Origin: Virgibacillus proomii
Lineage (GTDB): Bacteria; Bacillota; Bacilli; Bacillales; Amphibacillaceae
DNA: 64,000 bases
Assembly (NCBI RefSeq): GCF_018916875.1
Contig: NZ_JAHLNO010000024.1
Span: 62,001 to 126,000, forward strand
Direction: 5' to 3'
Shown here: positions 48,798 through 58,852 of the stretch, one piece after another
Position numbering within the stretch: position 1 is the stretch's first letter
How the letters are laid out: every line of letters starts with the position of its first letter
The notes under the pieces: model-generated
Database searches by the model: none
The model's input: the letters and a program-made list of their open reading frames with translations, nothing else
Told to the model about the DNA's origin: nothing
Made by a program: the position numbers and the translations under genes

Positions 48798-49561
48798 TGT
48801 TTGCTTTCTCCAGCTATTTCTAATAAAATGTAGCGAAGTTCCTCCAGCTGTGTGTCAATACTAGCGTCAACTTGTCCAAATTGATGCTTAATCATGCAAC
48901 CATTCTCCTTTAGTTCATCTGAAACATAACAGGAAAGCTTTGTGTTGTTCTCCAGTAATGATGCTAATTCGTCTTTATGTTGAACGACAAAAGCATATTG
49001 ATTCGGATGCAGATAAATAGCAACCTCTGATTGATCATTCAGCTCCTTAATTGCGGCTTTAATGATCGAAAGAAACACTTCTGGATCATCCTTGAGCTTT
49101 TGTTGGATGATTTTTTCAGCGGTTTGTACTGCAATTTCTAAAATCGCATCAACATGTTGTTCTATAATTGCATGATAGTCACGTTTTGCAGTCTCAACAA
49201 TTTGGTTAGCTTTTACTAAGTATTCTTTATATTTAGTAAGACTTTCTGATTTCCCTTGAGAAAAACCTGCCTTAAACCCTTCTTGTTTTGCTGCTTCGAT
49301 ATATTTCATTTTTTCCGTTTGCCACGCTTCTTTTTCTGCTTGAACTTCAGTTTCTATTTGTTCAAGAAGCTTTTTACGCTTTAGTTCCAAGGCGGCTAGT
49401 TCCTGCTGTTGTTTTTTTAGCTCGCCTCCAAGCTGTTCACGCTTCATTAAAGACTGATTAGAGGATGCTTGCTCTTCTATTTGTGTTTGTAAAGGCTTGA
49501 TTGTTTTAATTTTAATTTGTTTTCGTTCATTTGCCGTATACAAATTAGACAATGATATCAT
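48794..49561 (-). CDS. fliH: Flagellar assembly protein FliH
   Basis: FliH binds and regulates FliI. The 255-residue protein has a long coiled coil (about 25-120) and a C-terminal VATPase subunit E-like domain (about 130-245). The start ATG at 49559-49561 gives MISLSNLY and overlaps the end of fliG by 17 bases. Confidence 0.93.
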   Translation of the reverse strand: MISLSNLYTANERKQIKIKTIKPLQTQIEEQASSNQSLMKREQLGGELKKQQQELAALELKRKKLLEQIETEVQAEKEAWQTEKMKYIEAAKQEGFKAGFSQGKSESLTKYKEYLVKANQIVETAKRDYHAIIEQHVDAILEIAVQTAEKIIQQKLKDDPEVFLSIIKAAIKELNDQSEVAIYLHPNQYAFVVQHKDELASLLENNTKLSCYVSDELKENGCMIKHQFGQVDASIDTQLEELRYILLEIAGESKQ

Positions 49562-50558
49562 CACCTCCACCTCGTGCTATGACGATTTCACCGACATCCT
49601 CTAATCTGCGAATAGTAGCAACAATTCTTGTTTGTGCTTCTTCCACATCACGCAAGCGAACAGGCCCCATATATTCCATCTCTTCTTTAACGGTCTCAGC
49701 CATCCGCTGTGACATATTCTTAAATACAATGTCTTTCACTTCATCACTTGCTACTTTCAATGCTAGACGAAGATCTTCATTTTCCACTTCCCGAACTACC
49801 CGTTGAATAGCTCTGTTATCCAAAATAACAATATCTTCGAATACGAACATCCGTTTCTTTATCTCCTCAGCTAATTCCGGATCTTGGATTTCAAGAGAAT
49901 CTAAAATTGTTCGTTCCGTGCTTCTGTCAACTCCATTTAATACTTCTACCACAGCCTGAATACCACCAGTTTGTGTATAATCCTCGGTGAAGGAAGCGGA
50001 AATATTTTTTTCCAGTACTTGTTCGACCTGAGAAATAATTTCTGGTGATGTCGAATCCATCGTGGCAATCCGCTTCGCAACATCTGCCTGCATTTCCTGT
50101 GGTAAAGCAGATAAAATCTGCCCGGCCTGTTCTGGATCTAAATAGGAAAGTACGAGAGCAATTGTCTGTGGATGTTCTCCTTGTATAAAATTAAATACTT
50201 GCTGTGGATCAGCTCTCCGGGCAAAATCAAATGGTCTAACCTGTAAAGTGGATGTAAGACGATTAATAATATTAGTAGCCTCTTGTTTGCCAAAAGCCTT
50301 TTCTAAGACTGTTTTGGCATAGCCGATTCCGCCTTGAGCTATATAATCTTGCGCCTGGGCAATTTGATGAAATTGTTCAATTACATCTTCTTTTAGCTGA
50401 TTATCCACCTTTTTTACTGAAGAGATTTCCAGACTGAGTTTTTCGATCTCCTCTTCCGTTAAGTGTTTATAGACTTGCGCTGATACATCTGGACCTAAGG
50501 AGATTAATAGTATTGCAGCTTTTTGTTTTCCAGTAAGTAATCCTTTTTGTCTTGCCAA
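49545..50558 (-). CDS. fliG: Flagellar motor switch protein FliG
   Basis: FliG forms the torque ring that meets the stator. The 337-residue protein has N, middle (with EHPQTIALVLSYLDPEQAG) and C-terminal domains; the C-terminal torque helix with LALKVASDEVKDIVFKNMSQRMAE carries the charged residues. The start is TTG at 50556-50558, eight bases after GGGGG. Confidence 0.98.
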   Translation of the reverse strand: MARQKGLLTGKQKAAILLISLGPDVSAQVYKHLTEEEIEKLSLEISSVKKVDNQLKEDVIEQFHQIAQAQDYIAQGGIGYAKTVLEKAFGKQEATNIINRLTSTLQVRPFDFARRADPQQVFNFIQGEHPQTIALVLSYLDPEQAGQILSALPQEMQADVAKRIATMDSTSPEIISQVEQVLEKNISASFTEDYTQTGGIQAVVEVLNGVDRSTERTILDSLEIQDPELAEEIKKRMFVFEDIVILDNRAIQRVVREVENEDLRLALKVASDEVKDIVFKNMSQRMAETVKEEMEYMGPVRLRDVEEAQTRIVATIRRLEDVGEIVIARGGGDDIIV

Positions 50559-50570
50559 TGTTATTACCCC

Positions 50571-52175
50571 CTATTCCTCTCCAATCCAGCTTCTCAATAG
50601 TTTCGCAAAATCTTCTGGTTTTTCTTTTGCAATCTTCTCTAATTGCTTTTTGCGTATCGTTGCTTCCGATTTCTCTTTCTCCGGAAAATCTGGAACTTCT
50701 AACTGGGATTGTGCTGTATAAATTTCTTCATCTTCCTCGTCCTCATCTTCTTTTCGTTTACGCAAGAAGTAAACGATTAATCCGATAATTGCCAGTAACA
50801 AGATGCCACCTACAACATAAAGCCATGTTGGTATCGCTGGCCCCTTGGAAGCAGGTGTTGAATCCGTTCCGCTGAATTCCTGGAACACAATCGATACATT
50901 TTCTTCTGGATCGACATCTTCAACATATTCACCATCAATAGAAGTAGTAATAATTGAATTGATAATCGAATTAATTCCATCTTCAACTTCCATCTCTTCT
51001 TGTTGTGTTAAATATTCAACGTCTTTTCCATCCGCTGACTTCACCTGATTCACAGCAACTTGAATACCTAAATCTCGAACTTTATATGGACTTTCGACGA
51101 TGTTTTTTCTAATTTTATTAAATTCATTATTAATGGTCTCTTTTGTCATTTCATATTCGCCGTCACCGTCTTCATCAGTCGCTTGATAGTTAGCAACATC
51201 CTCGTCTCCAGTACCGACGACTCCACCTGCAGCTGCTCCGGCTCCTTCATATGTTTCCTTAATGGTTTCTATGCTGACGGGCAATCCTTCCATATTTTCC
51301 AAATCAACTGGTTCAACAAGGTCCTCGGTTCGATTTTCTTGTGTAAAGTCAATATCGGATGTAACAGACACGATAACATTACCTGAACCTACCATAGCTC
51401 CAAGCAATTGCTGTAATCGCTTCTGAATGTCTTTTTCAATATCTTTTTTAACGGATTGCTGATATGTATAAGCATCTTTTACATTTCCTGAACCTTTTGC
51501 GTCAGTTTGCTCGAAACTTTCAAAATATTGATTCGTTATCGCAATATTTTCTGCCGGTAAATTTGGTACAGCTTTAGAAACTAAGTGGTAGAGTGCATTA
51601 ATTTGTCCACCTTCAAAGTTATAACCAGGCTCCGTATTAATGACAATTGAAGCGCTCGCTTCCTGTTCAGCATCTTTAACAAATACTGGTTCCTCTGGCA
51701 TATTAATCATAACTTTAGCATCTTGAATACCATCTATTCCTTTGATTAAATTAGCTAACTCTGTTTGCATCGCATCCAGTTTCATAACATTAAATTCGTT
51801 TTCGGTAACACCCCATGACGCATTCTCGCTAAAAAAGGAGTAGTCAATATTTCCGCTATTTGGTATTCCTTGTGCCGCTAGATCAACCAGCAAGCTGTCT
51901 GCTTGCTCTTCAGGTACTTTAATTTCCTTACCTCCACCTTCTAATTCATATGGTACCCCTCTAGCGTCCAGTTCTTCTTTAATTTGTCCCACTTCCTGTA
52001 CAGATAAATTATTATATAATGGAACATACTTCGATCTCGTTGTAAAAAATAAGATAGCTATAATTAAAAGAATAATAATAACGACGGAACCAATAAATAT
52101 TAACCTTTGCGCTTTAGTACGATTGTTCCAGAAAGCCGCAGTAGTGTTTTTCCAATTTATCATTTTCTCTTTCAT
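50571..52175 (-). CDS. fliF: Flagellar MS-ring protein FliF
   Basis: FliF builds the MS ring. The 534-residue protein has an N-terminal membrane helix (about 25-48), ring-building domains in the extracytoplasmic part, a second membrane helix near 445-465, and a C-terminal cytoplasmic FliG-binding end. The start is ATG at 52173-52175, after GGGGG. Confidence 0.97.
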   Translation of the reverse strand: MKEKMINWKNTTAAFWNNRTKAQRLIFIGSVVIIILLIIAILFFTTRSKYVPLYNNLSVQEVGQIKEELDARGVPYELEGGGKEIKVPEEQADSLLVDLAAQGIPNSGNIDYSFFSENASWGVTENEFNVMKLDAMQTELANLIKGIDGIQDAKVMINMPEEPVFVKDAEQEASASIVINTEPGYNFEGGQINALYHLVSKAVPNLPAENIAITNQYFESFEQTDAKGSGNVKDAYTYQQSVKKDIEKDIQKRLQQLLGAMVGSGNVIVSVTSDIDFTQENRTEDLVEPVDLENMEGLPVSIETIKETYEGAGAAAGGVVGTGDEDVANYQATDEDGDGEYEMTKETINNEFNKIRKNIVESPYKVRDLGIQVAVNQVKSADGKDVEYLTQQEEMEVEDGINSIINSIITTSIDGEYVEDVDPEENVSIVFQEFSGTDSTPASKGPAIPTWLYVVGGILLLAIIGLIVYFLRKRKEDEDEEDEEIYTAQSQLEVPDFPEKEKSEATIRKKQLEKIAKEKPEDFAKLLRSWIGEE

Positions 52176-52226
52176 AAGTTCCCCCACCAACGTGCTGTAA
52201 TAATTAGTCTATTTTTTTGTCATGTT

Positions 52227-52535
52227 TTACACTTGCATGCTCATAATTTCTTTATAAGCATCTACTACTTTTTTCTGGATTTGTACAGTTGCTTCTAGTG
52301 TAATGCTGGATTTTTGCGCTGTAATCATTACATTGTGTAAGTCATCAACGTTTCCATTGACCAGTGCTTCTGTTTTTTTATCTGAAGCTACTTGAGATTC
52401 ATTAACATTAGCAATAGCTTTTTTTAATGTATCTGCAAAATTTGCTTGAGCTTCGCCAGGTGATCGTACTGACTTTTCCTCAAATGGTGCCATCTTTGTC
52501 AGCTGCTGTGTTTGGTTTCCGATCGATTGGATCAT
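52227..52535 (-). CDS. fliE: Flagellar hook-basal body protein FliE
   Basis: A 102-residue protein that joins the MS ring to the rod. Its C-terminal signature ALVNGNVDDLHNVMITAQKSSITLEATVQIQKKVVDAYKEIMSMQV is typical. It lies 100 bases after flgC; that gap has no evident feature. Confidence 0.95.
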   Translation of the reverse strand: MIQSIGNQTQQLTKMAPFEEKSVRSPGEAQANFADTLKKAIANVNESQVASDKKTEALVNGNVDDLHNVMITAQKSSITLEATVQIQKKVVDAYKEIMSMQV

Positions 52536-52635
52536 TACAAGTCACTCCTTTTGCTAATAAATAATTTCATTTTCTCCCGATATATCTTATTAACCTTACA
52601 ATAGTTGTAAAATGGCAGAATAAATCATACTTGTG

Positions 52636-53085
52636 TTATTTACCGATTTCCAATGCTTTCATTAACATGGACTTACTTGCATTTAATGAAGTTATATTTG
52701 CTTCGTAGGATCTAGTTGCGCTCATTAAATCTACCATTTCCTTTAACGGATCTACATTTGGTATTTGAACGTACCCATCGGCATTCGCATCAGGATGCTC
52801 AGGATTATACATTTGCTTAAATGGGCTTTCATCTTCTACTATTCCAGTTACTTTAACTCCATTAGAAGAATGATTTCCTATAGCTTTATGTAAAAACGAT
52901 TGAAATGAATTTGCTTGCGGTTGCATGGTTACCATTTTCCTACGATATGGCTCTACTTCACCAGCGTCATTGATAGTGGCTCTTGTTGTTTGTGCATTTG
53001 CGATATTAGAGGAAATAACATCCATGCGAAGTCGTTGAGCTGTTAATGCACTTGCGCTGGAATGGATCGCGTTGAACATCGTCAT
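52636..53085 (-). CDS. flgC: Flagellar proximal rod protein FlgC
   Basis: A 149-residue rod protein with the N-terminal signature ALTAQRLRMDVISSNIANAQTT and the C-terminal coil MVDLMSATRSYEANITSLNASKSMLMKALEIGK. The start ATG at 53083-53085 follows GGAGG by eight bases; that site lies at the end of flgB. Confidence 0.96.
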   Translation of the reverse strand: MTMFNAIHSSASALTAQRLRMDVISSNIANAQTTRATINDAGEVEPYRRKMVTMQPQANSFQSFLHKAIGNHSSNGVKVTGIVEDESPFKQMYNPEHPDANADGYVQIPNVDPLKEMVDLMSATRSYEANITSLNASKSMLMKALEIGK

Positions 53086-53086
53086 G

Positions 53087-53482
53087 TTACCTTCCTCCCC
53101 TCAATACAGTTTGTAAACTACTGAACTTCCCATTTATCCGGTCTACGAGTGCCTGATAATAAATCTGATTTTCTGCTAAATCAGCCATTTCCTTGTCGAC
53201 ATCGACATTATTACCATTATGCTGATAGGAAGTGCTATGTTTCGTCACAGTCCGATATCCATTAATCGGATCATTTGTAAATACTAGATGCTTGTGATGC
53301 GTTCGCTTAGCTTCTAGCGGCTTTGCTAATTCATTTGCTAAAACATTCTTAAATTGCACATCTTTTGCTTTGTAGTTTGGCGTATCCCAATTTGCTACAT
53401 TTGTAGAAATAGCTCGGTTTTTTGCGGAAGCATAATTCATTGAATTTTCCAATGACTGAATTGTTCCACCAAACAAATTCAT
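53087..53482 (-). CDS. flgB: Flagellar proximal rod protein FlgB
   Basis: First gene of the fla/che operon. The 131-residue rod protein has the signature LENSMNYASAKNRAISTNVANWDTPNYKAKDV and the C-terminal NQIYYQALVDRINGKFSSLQTVL coil. The start is ATG at 53480-53482, eight bases after GGAG; a longer frame upstream has no ribosome site. In B. subtilis codY is directly upstream, but here 3.1 kb of decayed sequence separates them. Confidence 0.96.
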   Translation of the reverse strand: MNLFGGTIQSLENSMNYASAKNRAISTNVANWDTPNYKAKDVQFKNVLANELAKPLEAKRTHHKHLVFTNDPINGYRTVTKHSTSYQHNGNNVDVDKEMADLAENQIYYQALVDRINGKFSSLQTVLRGGR

Positions 53483-53554
53483 ATTATCCACTCCTAAAAA
53501 AGTACTAACACTATTTTTCTGAACAGTCATAAAGTATCATTTTTATCTACGAAT

Positions 53555-53588
53555 AGTTTAAGTCATATTTCCACTAAAGTCTATCGGT
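53555..53588 (-). promoter_or_regulatory. Candidate fla/che promoters upstream of flgB
   Basis: A SigD-like -10, ACCGATAG (53581-53588), differs from GCCGATAA at two bases, but the -35 tetrad is a poor TTGA. An overlapping SigA-like pair, TAGACT (53578-53583) and TAAACT (53555-53560), has 17-base spacing. Both are weak matches; a paired SigA and SigD start is known for the B. subtilis operon. Confidence 0.3.
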
Positions 53589-54183
53589 TTCCGACATTTT
53601 TCATCAAAAAAACAAAAGATAGTCATTTTTTACTAGTCTTTTTTTACTACATCATTGCCCGGATTTACTTTTTTAATACATTTTTATTTTGTAACATTCT
53701 ATTTTGATATGTTTAGATGTCGAATTTTAAAAAAATACAGATTTTTATAGTTATTTATAGTTCTTATGCCATGTAAAAAAAGTCCTGCTTTATTCATTCA
53801 CTATGCCTTTATTATATAATTTTCTTTTATTTTAAGATGAAAAGTGAACAAATTTCTACTTTTAACTGCTTTCTATCTAAGTAATTAGTTGTCTGTTCAT
53901 TGCATGTTTACTGTTCATATAGATGAAATGGAATATGTTTGAAATCAGACTAGTCAACAACAATCACCTTTTTCTTCACGAATAATAACATGTATGAGAA
54001 AATACCTAATTTCATAAAAGATAAAAGGACTTTCGAATCACAAAAAGATTAATTTAAATAATAGGTATTAAAGCCCTATATATACCGGAAAAAATATTGC
54101 TTTACAAAAACTTAAACTATCATTTAAAATACTTACCTTTATTTCTTCAAAAAGAAAATAAATAGCTTAATATCGGCTAAGTT
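53589..54183. other. AT-rich stretch upstream of the fla/che operon, no gene seen
   Basis: About 600 bp of very AT-rich sequence without any supported frame or recognisable remnant. It may hold upstream promoter elements for flgB. Confidence 0.5.
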
Positions 54184-54345
54184 GCAATGTATTGCATCGA
54201 GGTTTTCCTTGTCCCTAAAAAACACTTTTTCTCTGTACGATGCCTATTCAAGAGAACTTTACTTCTCCTTGAAAAAGCGTGATGTATAGCTGTCGTATCC
54301 TCTTGTCCTTGAAAAAATCCCGATGTTTATTCAAAAAAACTTTCC
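54184..54345. repeat. Repeat family 4, degenerate array
   Basis: Three worn units resemble those at 61226-61359: GCAATGTATTGCATCGAG with TTTCCTTGTCC, then ACGATGCCTATTC with CTCCTTGAAAAAG, then GTGATGTATAGCTGTCGTA with CTTGTCCTTGAAAAA. Each opens with a small palindrome around GATGTAT. Confidence 0.5.
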
Positions 54346-54367
54346 CCGCCCTGTGACTGTGCATAAA

Positions 54368-54460
54368 TCGAACATTTAAACGCCGTTACTACACTAAGTT
54401 ATATTTTCCATAAGTTTTTTAACCCCTCATGACAAAGTCTGTAAAATGACGATTACCCTT
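54368..54460 (-). mobile_element. Possible worn remnant of the TTTAT element
   Basis: CGAACATTTAAACGCCGTT resembles the conserved middle of full copies, and the end (CATAAG, GTAAAATGA) resembles that of 61371-61451. Both boundaries are missing, so this is tentative. Confidence 0.3.
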
Positions 54461-54676
54461 AGTATGATCAAAACCTATTCTTAGGAGATTTTAATTCACA
54501 TCAAGGGTATATTATTTTCAACCATAGATGAATACTTTGCTGGCTGTATAACATATTAAAATACTAAACAGAATATTGAAAGCTGTAATTGATTTTACAT
54601 GAGTCCATAAATTAATATCATTAAAATTCCAATAGGATAACAAAGTAAATAACAGGTTTCCAAATGGATGTAATTC

Positions 54677-55357
54677 TCAGCGTAGTTGTACCCACATTAA
54701 GATCCATTTGAAATTGATCAAATTTCCAATGAAAAATAACATACAGGAAATCAATAATCCGCATATCGTTAAGAGTATATTACTAGAAACATGGTCAATA
54801 AATTCAAAAATACGCATACCAAAAAATTCAATTGTTTTCCATGATCCATAAGATAAAATGGATGATGCAGTAAGAAGGACCATCATGCAGAGTACAAACC
54901 AAACACTTTTCTTTCTGCCAATTTTAAAAAATTCGGTAATATTTACCGTTATCGTCTCTATCAGTCCGACACCTGTTGTTAACACTGCTATCGCAACTAA
55001 TATAAAAAAAACCAACCCGAAATTTATTCCCTCTGGCATTCGATTTAAAAGATTTGGAATTGCAATAAAGTGAAACTTCATTCAGTAGGAGTTTTCTTCC
55101 ATCTCCTACTGAATGTTAGTTGAACGAATCGGGCATTTAGGTGCCGTTTTCTCCCACTTAGACCCTTTTGTATCAACTCAGGTCTTAAAGTGGGAGTCTT
55201 ACGGCACCTTACATGCGGGATAAATAATAAGCCTTGTCCTGAATCTGGTGCAATTAGAAATGCAAATAATACAGGAAAAATAACTAATCCTGATAAAAAA
55301 GCAATCAGCGTATCAAAAGAAATAACTGAAATACCTAGTTTAACTGATGTGAATGGC
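54677..55357 (-). pseudogene. Sodium:neurotransmitter symporter (SNF family) remnant split by a mobile element
   Basis: Two in-frame blocks encode the middle and C-terminal part of an NSS/SNF transporter. The first (55225-55357) reads FDTLIAFLSGLVIFPVLFAF and then SGQGLLF. The second (54677-55067) begins IAIPNLLNRMPEGINFG and runs through three further membrane segments. Between them is element copy 5 (55065-55224). Removing the element with one TTTAT restores GLLFIAIPN in frame. The N-terminal half is missing, cut at about 55345 where a CdaR-like remnant begins on the other strand. Not functional. Confidence 0.85.
55065..55224 (-). mobile_element. TTTAT-bounded two-palindrome element, copy 5, inserted in a transporter gene
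   Basis: A 160 bp copy bounded by ATAAA at 55065-55069 and 55220-55224. Both palindromes are of the main type (CAGTAGGAG/CTCCTACTG; GGTGCCG/CGGCACC with CTCCCACTT/AAGTGGGAG). The interrupted frame fixes its ends: one TTTAT belongs to the target and 155 bp were gained. Confidence 0.85.
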
Positions 55358-56385
55358 AAAATTATTGGCGATTCTAATTATAGACGTGTAGGGGCTTTTC
55401 ATCGTGCGTCAAAAGACGTAATTTTAAAAAATGATTTTGTCATCTATGAAGAGAAAGATATTCTTAATGAGAAAAACGTTCTCCCCGAAGTAGCTGTTCC
55501 CCTTGTATTTAATAACTAACAAAAGTTGTATTAGGGATTATCGGTACCCCTAAAGAAGTAATGATATGCTAAATTAGTCAAGAAGTATATTGAAATAATG
55601 TGAAAAGAAGTGGTTATTGAACAAGTTGATGAATTAGAAGAAAACATCCTTGAATCATTTATAAACTATCTGCTATTAAGTAAATTTGCTGATCCAATAC
55701 GAATTAAACAGTATTGCTCAACGTCTCTATATGAATGTGTACAAAATATTATTGCATCATCATTGATTTTTTACTGGCTGTCAAATGTCTTTTTGCAGTA
55801 AACAAAATTATTCTTTTGGTTCTTTAAGAAGTATTCTTTTAACGACGGCGCGTGACATGTTTATAAAAAATGTGCTTATCTAAGTGATTAAAAATTAATT
55901 ATTCTAAAGGCCGTTTTAAAATCAGAAGATGAATATTAGGCTATGGAATGCTTTAGGCATGAATCAGCTGCCTTCCTAAAAGTATGCAATCAATAGATAA
56001 TCTTCAACCACTCATCATTAGCGGTACCATTTGTGATTCTCTTTTACAGGTAAACACATCCTATCATCAAGCCAAACATTTGCTAAGTTTTGTCAAAAAG
56101 CATAAATTACGATCGTAAATTTTTGATTTCTATTCATGGTCTACTTTACTAGCAATGTTTCCAGAACGGATTGATTCAACGTTTGCAGCTATGTTAAAAA
56201 ACGTTTGGCAAAATTGATCATGGATGAATTATATGAGGAATTAAGGCGTAATTTTATTATTTATTTTGATTGTAATATGAATATAACATATACGGACAAA
56301 CAGCTGTTTATCCATCGGAATACGCTCATTTACCGGCTCCATAAGATAGAAAAATTAGCGCGATTAAACACACGGAACTTCTAAC
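55343..56385 (+). pseudogene. CdaR/PucR-family sugar diacid regulator remnant
   Basis: The plus strand shows scattered pieces of a CdaR-type regulator: the diacid-sensor text DVNGKIIGDSNYRRVGAFHRAS (55343-55410) to VAVPLVF, a stop and frameshift at about 55517, then VVLGIIGTPKEVM in another frame, EQVDELEENILESF, and the PucR C-terminal helix-turn-helix LFIHRNTLIYRLHKIEKLAR up to about 56385. Many stops and frameshifts make it non-functional. Its 5' end is joined to the truncated symporter, as if a deletion had removed both starts of a divergent pair. Confidence 0.75.
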
Positions 56386-56452
56386 ATTGTTTATTACTAT
56401 AAACTGCCTTAATAAAATTTTCTGCATATAAAGAAGGAAATCCCTCTCCGGA

Positions 56453-56550
56453 CAAATCGAGCATTTAGGTACTATTATCTCCCACTTCAACTTTTTTCGT
56501 TCTCTCTATAACTTTTGAAATGGAAGTCTCACGACCCAGATACGGGATAA
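56453..56550 (-). mobile_element. Degenerate left-end half of the TTTAT element
   Basis: About 98 bp match the palindrome 2 half of full copies: CAAATCGAGCATTTAGGT, CTCCCACTT, GGAAGTCTCACG and TACGGGATAA. Palindrome 1 and the right end are missing and the stem is damaged. Confidence 0.6.
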
Positions 56551-56593
56551 TACTAAGCTTTATCTTTATTAGCTAGAAAGGATCTCTTTATCA

Positions 56594-56630
56594 ATTATAA
56601 AACCAGAGCAATGTGCTCTGGTTTTATAAT
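56594..56630 (-). terminator. Intrinsic terminator after codY
   Basis: A perfect 17 bp stem (56594-56610 with 56614-56630) around a 3-base loop, with A/T-rich outer pairs giving the T-rich tail. It ends one base from the codY stop and would isolate the fla/che operon from codY transcription. Confidence 0.85.
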
Positions 56631-56631
56631 C

Positions 56632-57411
56632 TTATCTTGAACGTAATTTTTCTAATTCTACAAGGAAGTTGTGATTTAGTACTTTGATGTATGTTCCTTT
56701 CATTCCTAACGAACGGGACTCGATAACACCAGCACTTTCTAGCTTTCTTAACGCATTAACAATAACAGATCTTGTAATTCCAACTCGATCAGCAATTTTA
56801 CTTGCTACGAGTAATCCTTCACTACCATCAAGTTCTTCAAAAATATGGTCAATTGCTTCTAATTCACTATATGATAGAGAGCTAATTGCCATTTGTACAA
56901 CAGCTTTACTTCTTGCTTCCATTTCAATCTCTTGAGACTTTTCATGAAGGATTTCCATTCCTACTACTGTTGCACCATATTCAGCTAATAATAAATCATC
57001 TTCGTTAAATTCTCCATTTAGACGGCCAAGGATTAATGTTCCTAATCTTTCTCCTCCACCAATAATTGGTACAATCGTTGTTAAAGCGCTTTGGAATAAG
57101 TCACGATTTTCTACAGGAAAAACAGTATGTGGGCTATCAATACCTAAATTAGCCGTTGTTTCATGAATATTGTATAAACCTTCTGTATATTCTTGTGGAA
57201 ATTGACGTTCCTCTAGCATCGTTTTCATTCTTTCATTTTCAATTTCTTGATTAATAGCAAACCCCAAAAGCTTTCCACGTCTGCTTAAAATATATACATT
57301 TCCTTTTATTACATCACGTAAAGATGCAGACATATCATTAAAGTCAACTGATTTTCCTCCAAATTTTTGTAGCATTGCGTTAATTTTTCTTGCACGATTT
57401 AATAGTTCCAT
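56632..57411 (-). CDS. codY: Global nutritional repressor CodY
   Basis: CodY binds GTP and branched-chain amino acids and represses many stationary-phase genes. The 259-residue protein has an N-terminal GAF ligand domain (1-155) and a C-terminal winged helix-turn-helix (about 200-245, [34 protein letters not shown]). The start ATG follows GGAGG. It is the last gene of the xerC-hslV-hslU-codY unit. Confidence 0.98.
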   Translation of the reverse strand: MELLNRARKINAMLQKFGGKSVDFNDMSASLRDVIKGNVYILSRRGKLLGFAINQEIENERMKTMLEERQFPQEYTEGLYNIHETTANLGIDSPHTVFPVENRDLFQSALTTIVPIIGGGERLGTLILGRLNGEFNEDDLLLAEYGATVVGMEILHEKSQEIEMEARSKAVVQMAISSLSYSELEAIDHIFEELDGSEGLLVASKIADRVGITRSVIVNALRKLESAGVIESRSLGMKGTYIKVLNHNFLVELEKLRSR

Positions 57412-57436
57412 AATGATCCTCCATTCGATCTTTAGT

Positions 57437-58834
57437 TTATAGTATATATTGGCTTAAATCTTTATTTTTAGCGATAGCCCTGAGTTTTTCGTCAACGTAA
57501 GCTGGAGTTATTTCGATTGTATCCATATTAATTTCTGGTGCTTCAAAGGAAAGATCCTCCAGCAATTTTTCTAAAATAGTATGAAGTCTTCTAGCTCCTA
57601 TATTATCCATTTCTTGATTTACTTCATAAGCTATTTCAGCTAGTCTATCTACAGCTTCGTCTGTAAAAACTATATTTATACCTTCTGTTTTCAATAAAGC
57701 TGTATATTGCTTTAATAAAGCGTTAGATGGCTCTTTGAGTATACGTTTGAAATCATCTGTAGAGAGCTTTTCCAATTCAACACGAATCGGGAATCTTCCT
57801 TGGAGTTCAGGAATCAGATCAGAAGGTTTCGACATATGAAAAGCACCGGCTGCAATAAATAATATATGATCTGTTTTTACTGGACCATGCTTTGTAACAA
57901 CAGTAGAACCTTCAATGATCGGTAAAATATCTCGTTGAACCCCTTCTCTTGATACATTAGCAGATTGTTCTTGCTTGCCTGCTACTTTATCAATTTCATC
58001 AATAAATACAATACCAGCCTGTTCTGCCCGTTGAATAGCCTCCTGAACGGCTTCTTCCATATCAACAAGCTTGGCAGCTTCCTGTTGAGTTAATACTTTT
58101 CTTGCTTCCGATACTGGTAATTTGCGTTTCTTTTTTCTTTTTGGCATAAACTGACTTAATGCATCCTGCATGTTCATGCCCATCTGCTCCATACCGGATC
58201 CTTGTAACATATCGAACATAGATGGAGCCTGTTCTTCTATTTCTACAGATACAAGATGATCCTCTAATTCTCCTAAAGCTAATTGATGCTCTACGCGCTT
58301 TCGCTTATTACGAATTTCTTCATTTTTTGCAGACGACTTATCATCATCCGTGTTATTCGTTGACTGTGAAGAAAATAACATTTCAAACGGGTTTTTTGTC
58401 TGATTTTCTGTTTTTGCCTGCGGAACTAAAAGTTTAACTAGTTGCTTATTTGCTTCCTTTTCTGCTTTATCTAAAACTTTTTTCATTTTTTCTTCTTTTA
58501 CCATACGTAAAGACATTTCTACTAAGTCACGAATCATTGATTCGACATCTCGGCCAACATAACCTACCTCAGTAAATTTGGTCGCCTCTACTTTTACAAA
58601 TGGTGCACCTACTAGCTTAGCTAATCTTCTAGCTATTTCTGTTTTTCCTACACCAGTCGGACCGATCATCAATATATTCTTAGGAACAATTTCCTCTTTT
58701 AGACTGTCTTCAAGCTGCATTCTCCTGTACCTGTTTCTCAGTGCTACAGCTACCGAGCGTTTAGCACTTTTTTGCCCAATAATATATTTATCCAATTGTT
58801 CCACAATTTGTTTGGGTGTGTAGTCAATTCCCAT
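57437..58834 (-). CDS. hslU: ATP-dependent protease ATPase subunit HslU (ClpY)
   Basis: HslU unfolds substrates for HslV. The 465-residue AAA+ protein has Walker A GPTGVGKT (58-65), Walker [10 protein letters not shown], the GYVGRD pore motif and an inserted I domain (about 110-245) that is Lys/Gln-rich. The C-terminus keeps the short SQYIL-like tail that docks in HslV. It is 18 bases after hslV. Confidence 0.98.
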   Translation of the reverse strand: MGIDYTPKQIVEQLDKYIIGQKSAKRSVAVALRNRYRRMQLEDSLKEEIVPKNILMIGPTGVGKTEIARRLAKLVGAPFVKVEATKFTEVGYVGRDVESMIRDLVEMSLRMVKEEKMKKVLDKAEKEANKQLVKLLVPQAKTENQTKNPFEMLFSSQSTNNTDDDKSSAKNEEIRNKRKRVEHQLALGELEDHLVSVEIEEQAPSMFDMLQGSGMEQMGMNMQDALSQFMPKRKKKRKLPVSEARKVLTQQEAAKLVDMEEAVQEAIQRAEQAGIVFIDEIDKVAGKQEQSANVSREGVQRDILPIIEGSTVVTKHGPVKTDHILFIAAGAFHMSKPSDLIPELQGRFPIRVELEKLSTDDFKRILKEPSNALLKQYTALLKTEGINIVFTDEAVDRLAEIAYEVNQEMDNIGARRLHTILEKLLEDLSFEAPEINMDTIEITPAYVDEKLRAIAKNKDLSQYIL

Positions 58835-58852
58835 ACTTCCAAAAGGCCTCCT

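Noticed and set aside
54184-54460. Transposase gene remnant in the codY-flgB gap
   Set aside because: No frame on either strand shows transposase motifs; only repeat-like words are present.
55190-55519. Open frame on the plus strand starting in mobile element copy 5
   Set aside because: It joins element sequence and the antisense of the symporter to the CdaR-like remnant by chance; only the last part has family meaning.
55610-55801. Independent small gene on the plus strand
   Set aside because: It fits better as a fragment of the decayed CdaR-like regulator between other broken pieces.
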